Shown here: positions 6,004 through 7,514 of the stretch, in pieces | Numbering within the stretch: the first letter of the stretch is position 1 | How the letters are laid out: every line of letters begins with the position of its first letter | Assembly (NCBI GenBank): GCA_019421975.1 | Contig: JAHZEE010000051.1 | Location: 1-7,514 of the forward strand | Direction: 5' to 3' | Source of the DNA: Clostridiales bacterium | Lineage (GTDB): Bacteria; Bacillota; Clostridia; Oscillospirales; Oscillospiraceae | Length of the DNA: 7,514 nt | Notes under the pieces: model-generated | Database searches by the model: none | What the model was told of the DNA's origin: nothing | What the model saw: only the letters and a program-made list of their open reading frames with translations | Made by a program: the position numbers and the translations under genes

Positions 6004-6590
6004 GCTAATTTCTCCTTTCGTCTTTTCCATTCCACTGCCACCGCAATACCCCGCAGGCCGTATTGAAGCGCCAGGGACAGGCATTGCCCCAGCCGAAGGC
6101 GCAAAACCGCCTGAAAAAACACGGACAGTGTGTTGGCTTCTTCTGCATAGATCGCCTGGACATCGCGCGCCTGGATGGTGAGCGCCGCGTCTAAAAGCGG
6201 CATTGCCACCCCCAGCGCCGCCCAGGCCTGTCCATAGTGGATGGCGGCCTGCGCCGCGTCCTTTCCGCCGTAGCGGACATGCAGCGTCAGAGCGCGGACC
6301 ACCAGCCGCTGCCGGATTTTCTCCGCCAATTCCAGCGCCAGATGGAGAAACGGCTGAAAATCCCGCAGGCCCTGCATGGGCTTTTTCTCCGTCTGCGCCT
6401 GGCCCTGTGCAGGCGGCTGCTTCCGCTTTTTGGCCTTGGGCGGCTTTGGAAACACGGCGAACCGGATCCAACCGATCTGCGCCTTGACCCTGACACCGTC
6501 GTCATCATACCGCACGCGCAGTCCCACCGGCAGCAGCATCAACAGAAAGAGCAGCAGCAAAATGCCCGCAATGACCCAGAGCGCCGTCAT
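6000..6590 (-). CDS. DUF2953-type membrane-anchored protein of unknown function
   Basis: A 196-residue protein with one N-terminal membrane helix (about residues 3-24, very leucine-rich), so probably tethered to the cytoplasmic membrane. After a short beta-like stretch (RVRYDDDGVRVKAQIGWIRFAVFP) comes a lysine/proline/glutamine linker (49-72) and an alpha/beta domain of about 120 residues. Length, the single N-terminal helix, the IGWIRFAVFP-like stretch and position before a GerW protein agree with the DUF2953 family found beside ytfJ in Clostridia. No catalytic motif can be seen. The frame is open upstream of 6590, but the ATG there has AGGAGG seven bases before it and shares an ATGA with the scpB stop. 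It also shares an ATGA with gerW, so the two proteins are probably made together. The family assignment is from memory of the pattern and the context. Confidence 0.75.
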   Translation of the reverse strand: MTALWVIAGILLLLFLLMLLPVGLRVRYDDDGVRVKAQIGWIRFAVFPKPPKAKKRKQPPAQGQAQTEKKPMQGLRDFQPFLHLALELAEKIRQRLVVRALTLHVRYGGKDAAQAAIHYGQAWAALGVAMPLLDAALTIQARDVQAIYAEEANTLSVFFQAVLRLRLGQCLSLALQYGLRGIAVAVEWKRRKEKLA

Positions 6591-7165
6591 GGCTGCGCCT
6601 CCTGCAAAGGCAGCTCCAGCTGCATCTGCGCCGCCTCCTGTGCGGTCTCCGCCGACATCAGCGTGATCTCCGGCAAATCCTCCAGTGACTGCAGGCCAAA
6701 GGTTCTGAGGAAGTCCGGCGTGGTCCGGTAGAGAATCGGCCTGCCCGGCACATTGAGCCGGCCGCACTCCTCAATGAGCCCCCGCGTCAGCAGCGCGCCG
6801 ACGGAATAGCCGCTGTCCACCCCGCGGATCTGCTCCACATAGGTCTTGGTCACCGGTTGATAATAGGCGATCACCGTCAGCGTCTCCAGCAGGGAGTTGG
6901 AGAGCTTGGGCGGCTTGCGCGTCTCCAGCGCCCTGGTGATCAGCGCGGACATCTCCGCAGACGAGCACATCTGGTACTGCTGCTCCAGCCGCACCACCCG
7001 AATGCCCCGCCGGTCAAAGGAGAGCTGGTCGGCAAGCTGCTGCGCCGCCTGGTGGACCTCCTGCTCGCTGCAGTCCAGCGCCAGCGCCATGCGCGCGGCG
7101 CTCACCGGCTCACCTGCGGCGAACAAAATGGCCTCCACGGCCCGTATCAAGTCCGTCTGTGTCAC
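6587..7165 (-). CDS. scpB: Segregation and condensation protein B (ScpB)
   Basis: A 192-residue ScpB, the winged-helix subunit that with ScpA and the Smc ATPase forms the bacterial condensin acting on the nucleoid. Two winged-helix domains are visible: the first in residues 1-80 (AVEAILFAAGEPVS near 9-22), the second in about 88-160. The family hallmark region runs TVIAYYQPVTKTYVEQIRG (97-115), then GRLNVPGRPILYRTTPDF (135-152) and FGLQSLEDLPE (156-166). The last 25 residues are a glutamate/glutamine-rich tail. The start codon is GTG (7165-7163), overlapping the scpA stop as GTGA, with GAGGAGG seven bases upstream. Dimerisation and binding to ScpA are inferred from the family. Confidence 0.95.
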   Translation of the reverse strand: MTQTDLIRAVEAILFAAGEPVSAARMALALDCSEQEVHQAAQQLADQLSFDRRGIRVVRLEQQYQMCSSAEMSALITRALETRKPPKLSNSLLETLTVIAYYQPVTKTYVEQIRGVDSGYSVGALLTRGLIEECGRLNVPGRPILYRTTPDFLRTFGLQSLEDLPEITLMSAETAQEAAQMQLELPLQEAQP

Positions 7166-7514
7166 TCGGCCGCCTCCTCGTCTGTCATCTGCTCCTGTGG
7201 CATCTGCAAAAAGGTCACTGTGCTCTCACCCTTGGATTGTTCCTCAATTCGGACGGATTTCATACGGCACAGCTCCAAAAGGGCCAAAAAAGTCGCCACA
7301 ATCTCCGACCGGCTCCGATTCCCGGAAAAAAGCTGCCGGAATTGGGCCCTTCCGCGGCCCACCAGCTGTTTCAGCACCTGCGCGGCCTTCTTCACCACCG
7401 GAAACGGCTCTGTGCCCACAATTCCCACAAAGGAGCTGGTCGGCGGCGGCAGCTGCTTTGCACTGCCCCCGGCAATCCCCCCCATGGCGCGCAGCAGGTC
7501 GGCCTCCCCGTGGC
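7162..7514 (-). CDS. scpA: Segregation and condensation protein A (ScpA), C-terminal part
   Basis: The C-terminal 116 residues of the kleisin subunit ScpA; the gene enters from the right edge, and the methionine at 7485 is internal, since the frame is open up to the edge (HGEADLLRAM...). The segment shows the C-terminal winged-helix domain that contacts the Smc head, with the conserved SRSEIVATFLALLELCR block followed by a predicted strand (VRIEEQ) and a charged tail. ScpA is usually about 240-260 residues, so roughly the first half is missing. The stop overlaps the scpB GTG start. The middle stretch (GGSAKQLPPP) is the linker region of kleisins. Confidence 0.9.
   Translation of the reverse strand, partial: HGEADLLRAMGGIAGGSAKQLPPPTSSFVGIVGTEPFPVVKKAAQVLKQLVGRGRAQFRQLFSGNRSRSEIVATFLALLELCRMKSVRIEEQSKGESTVTFLQMPQEQMTDEEAAE

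Noticed and set aside
6004..6471. Long N-terminal extension of the gerW frame
   Set aside because: It only reads the DUF2953 gene in another frame; the ATG at 6003 has a good ribosome binding site and begins the conserved family sequence.

Overview
The window reads as a stretch of conserved chromosomal backbone from a spore-forming, GC-rich member of the Clostridia. The Oscillospiraceae (Flavonifractor/Oscillibacter-like bacteria) are my best guess. This is inferred from gene content and order, the GerW-family sporulation protein, strong AGGAGG-type ribosome binding sites and high G+C; no database search was possible. All ten genes lie on the minus strand, so transcription runs from the right end of the window to the left. 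There is no plus-strand gene I can support, and no tRNA, rRNA, CRISPR or mobile element.

Right-hand unit (7514 down to 3733): scpA (C-terminal part only) - scpB - DUF2953 membrane protein - gerW/ytfJ-like - D,D-carboxypeptidase (dacB-like) - rluB. The first four genes are chained by 4-base stop/start overlaps (GTGA or ATGA). A 47-base gap with overlapping inverted repeats separates gerW from the carboxypeptidase, and a single base separates that gene from rluB. The order scpA-scpB-...-dacB-...-rluB resembles the Bacillus subtilis locus scpA-scpB-...-dacB-spmA-spmB-rluB, but spmA and spmB are absent here. The unit joins chromosome condensation and segregation, sporulation and peptidoglycan trimming, and rRNA pseudouridylation. 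It ends at a strong intrinsic terminator whose upstream arm is made of the last codons of rluB.

Junction (3615-3732): this is the only intergenic stretch above 50 bases. It holds the 3' half of that terminator, then at once a well-formed sigma-A-type promoter (TTGCAA, 17 bases, TATCAT) and a leader of about 60 bases.

Left-hand unit (3614 down to 1): RpiR-family regulator - HI0933/BaiN-like flavoprotein - cmk - plsC - ispH (N-terminal part only). Spacing is again tight: overlap, 21-base gap, 4-base overlap, 4-base overlap. These genes serve nucleotide recycling (CMP kinase), phospholipid synthesis (acyltransferase) and isoprenoid synthesis (IspH), under a first gene that encodes a sugar-phosphate-type regulator.

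I see no previously undescribed system. The points most worth a second look are the competing hairpins in front of the carboxypeptidase gene, the compact terminator/promoter junction, and the RpiR regulator heading a housekeeping operon.
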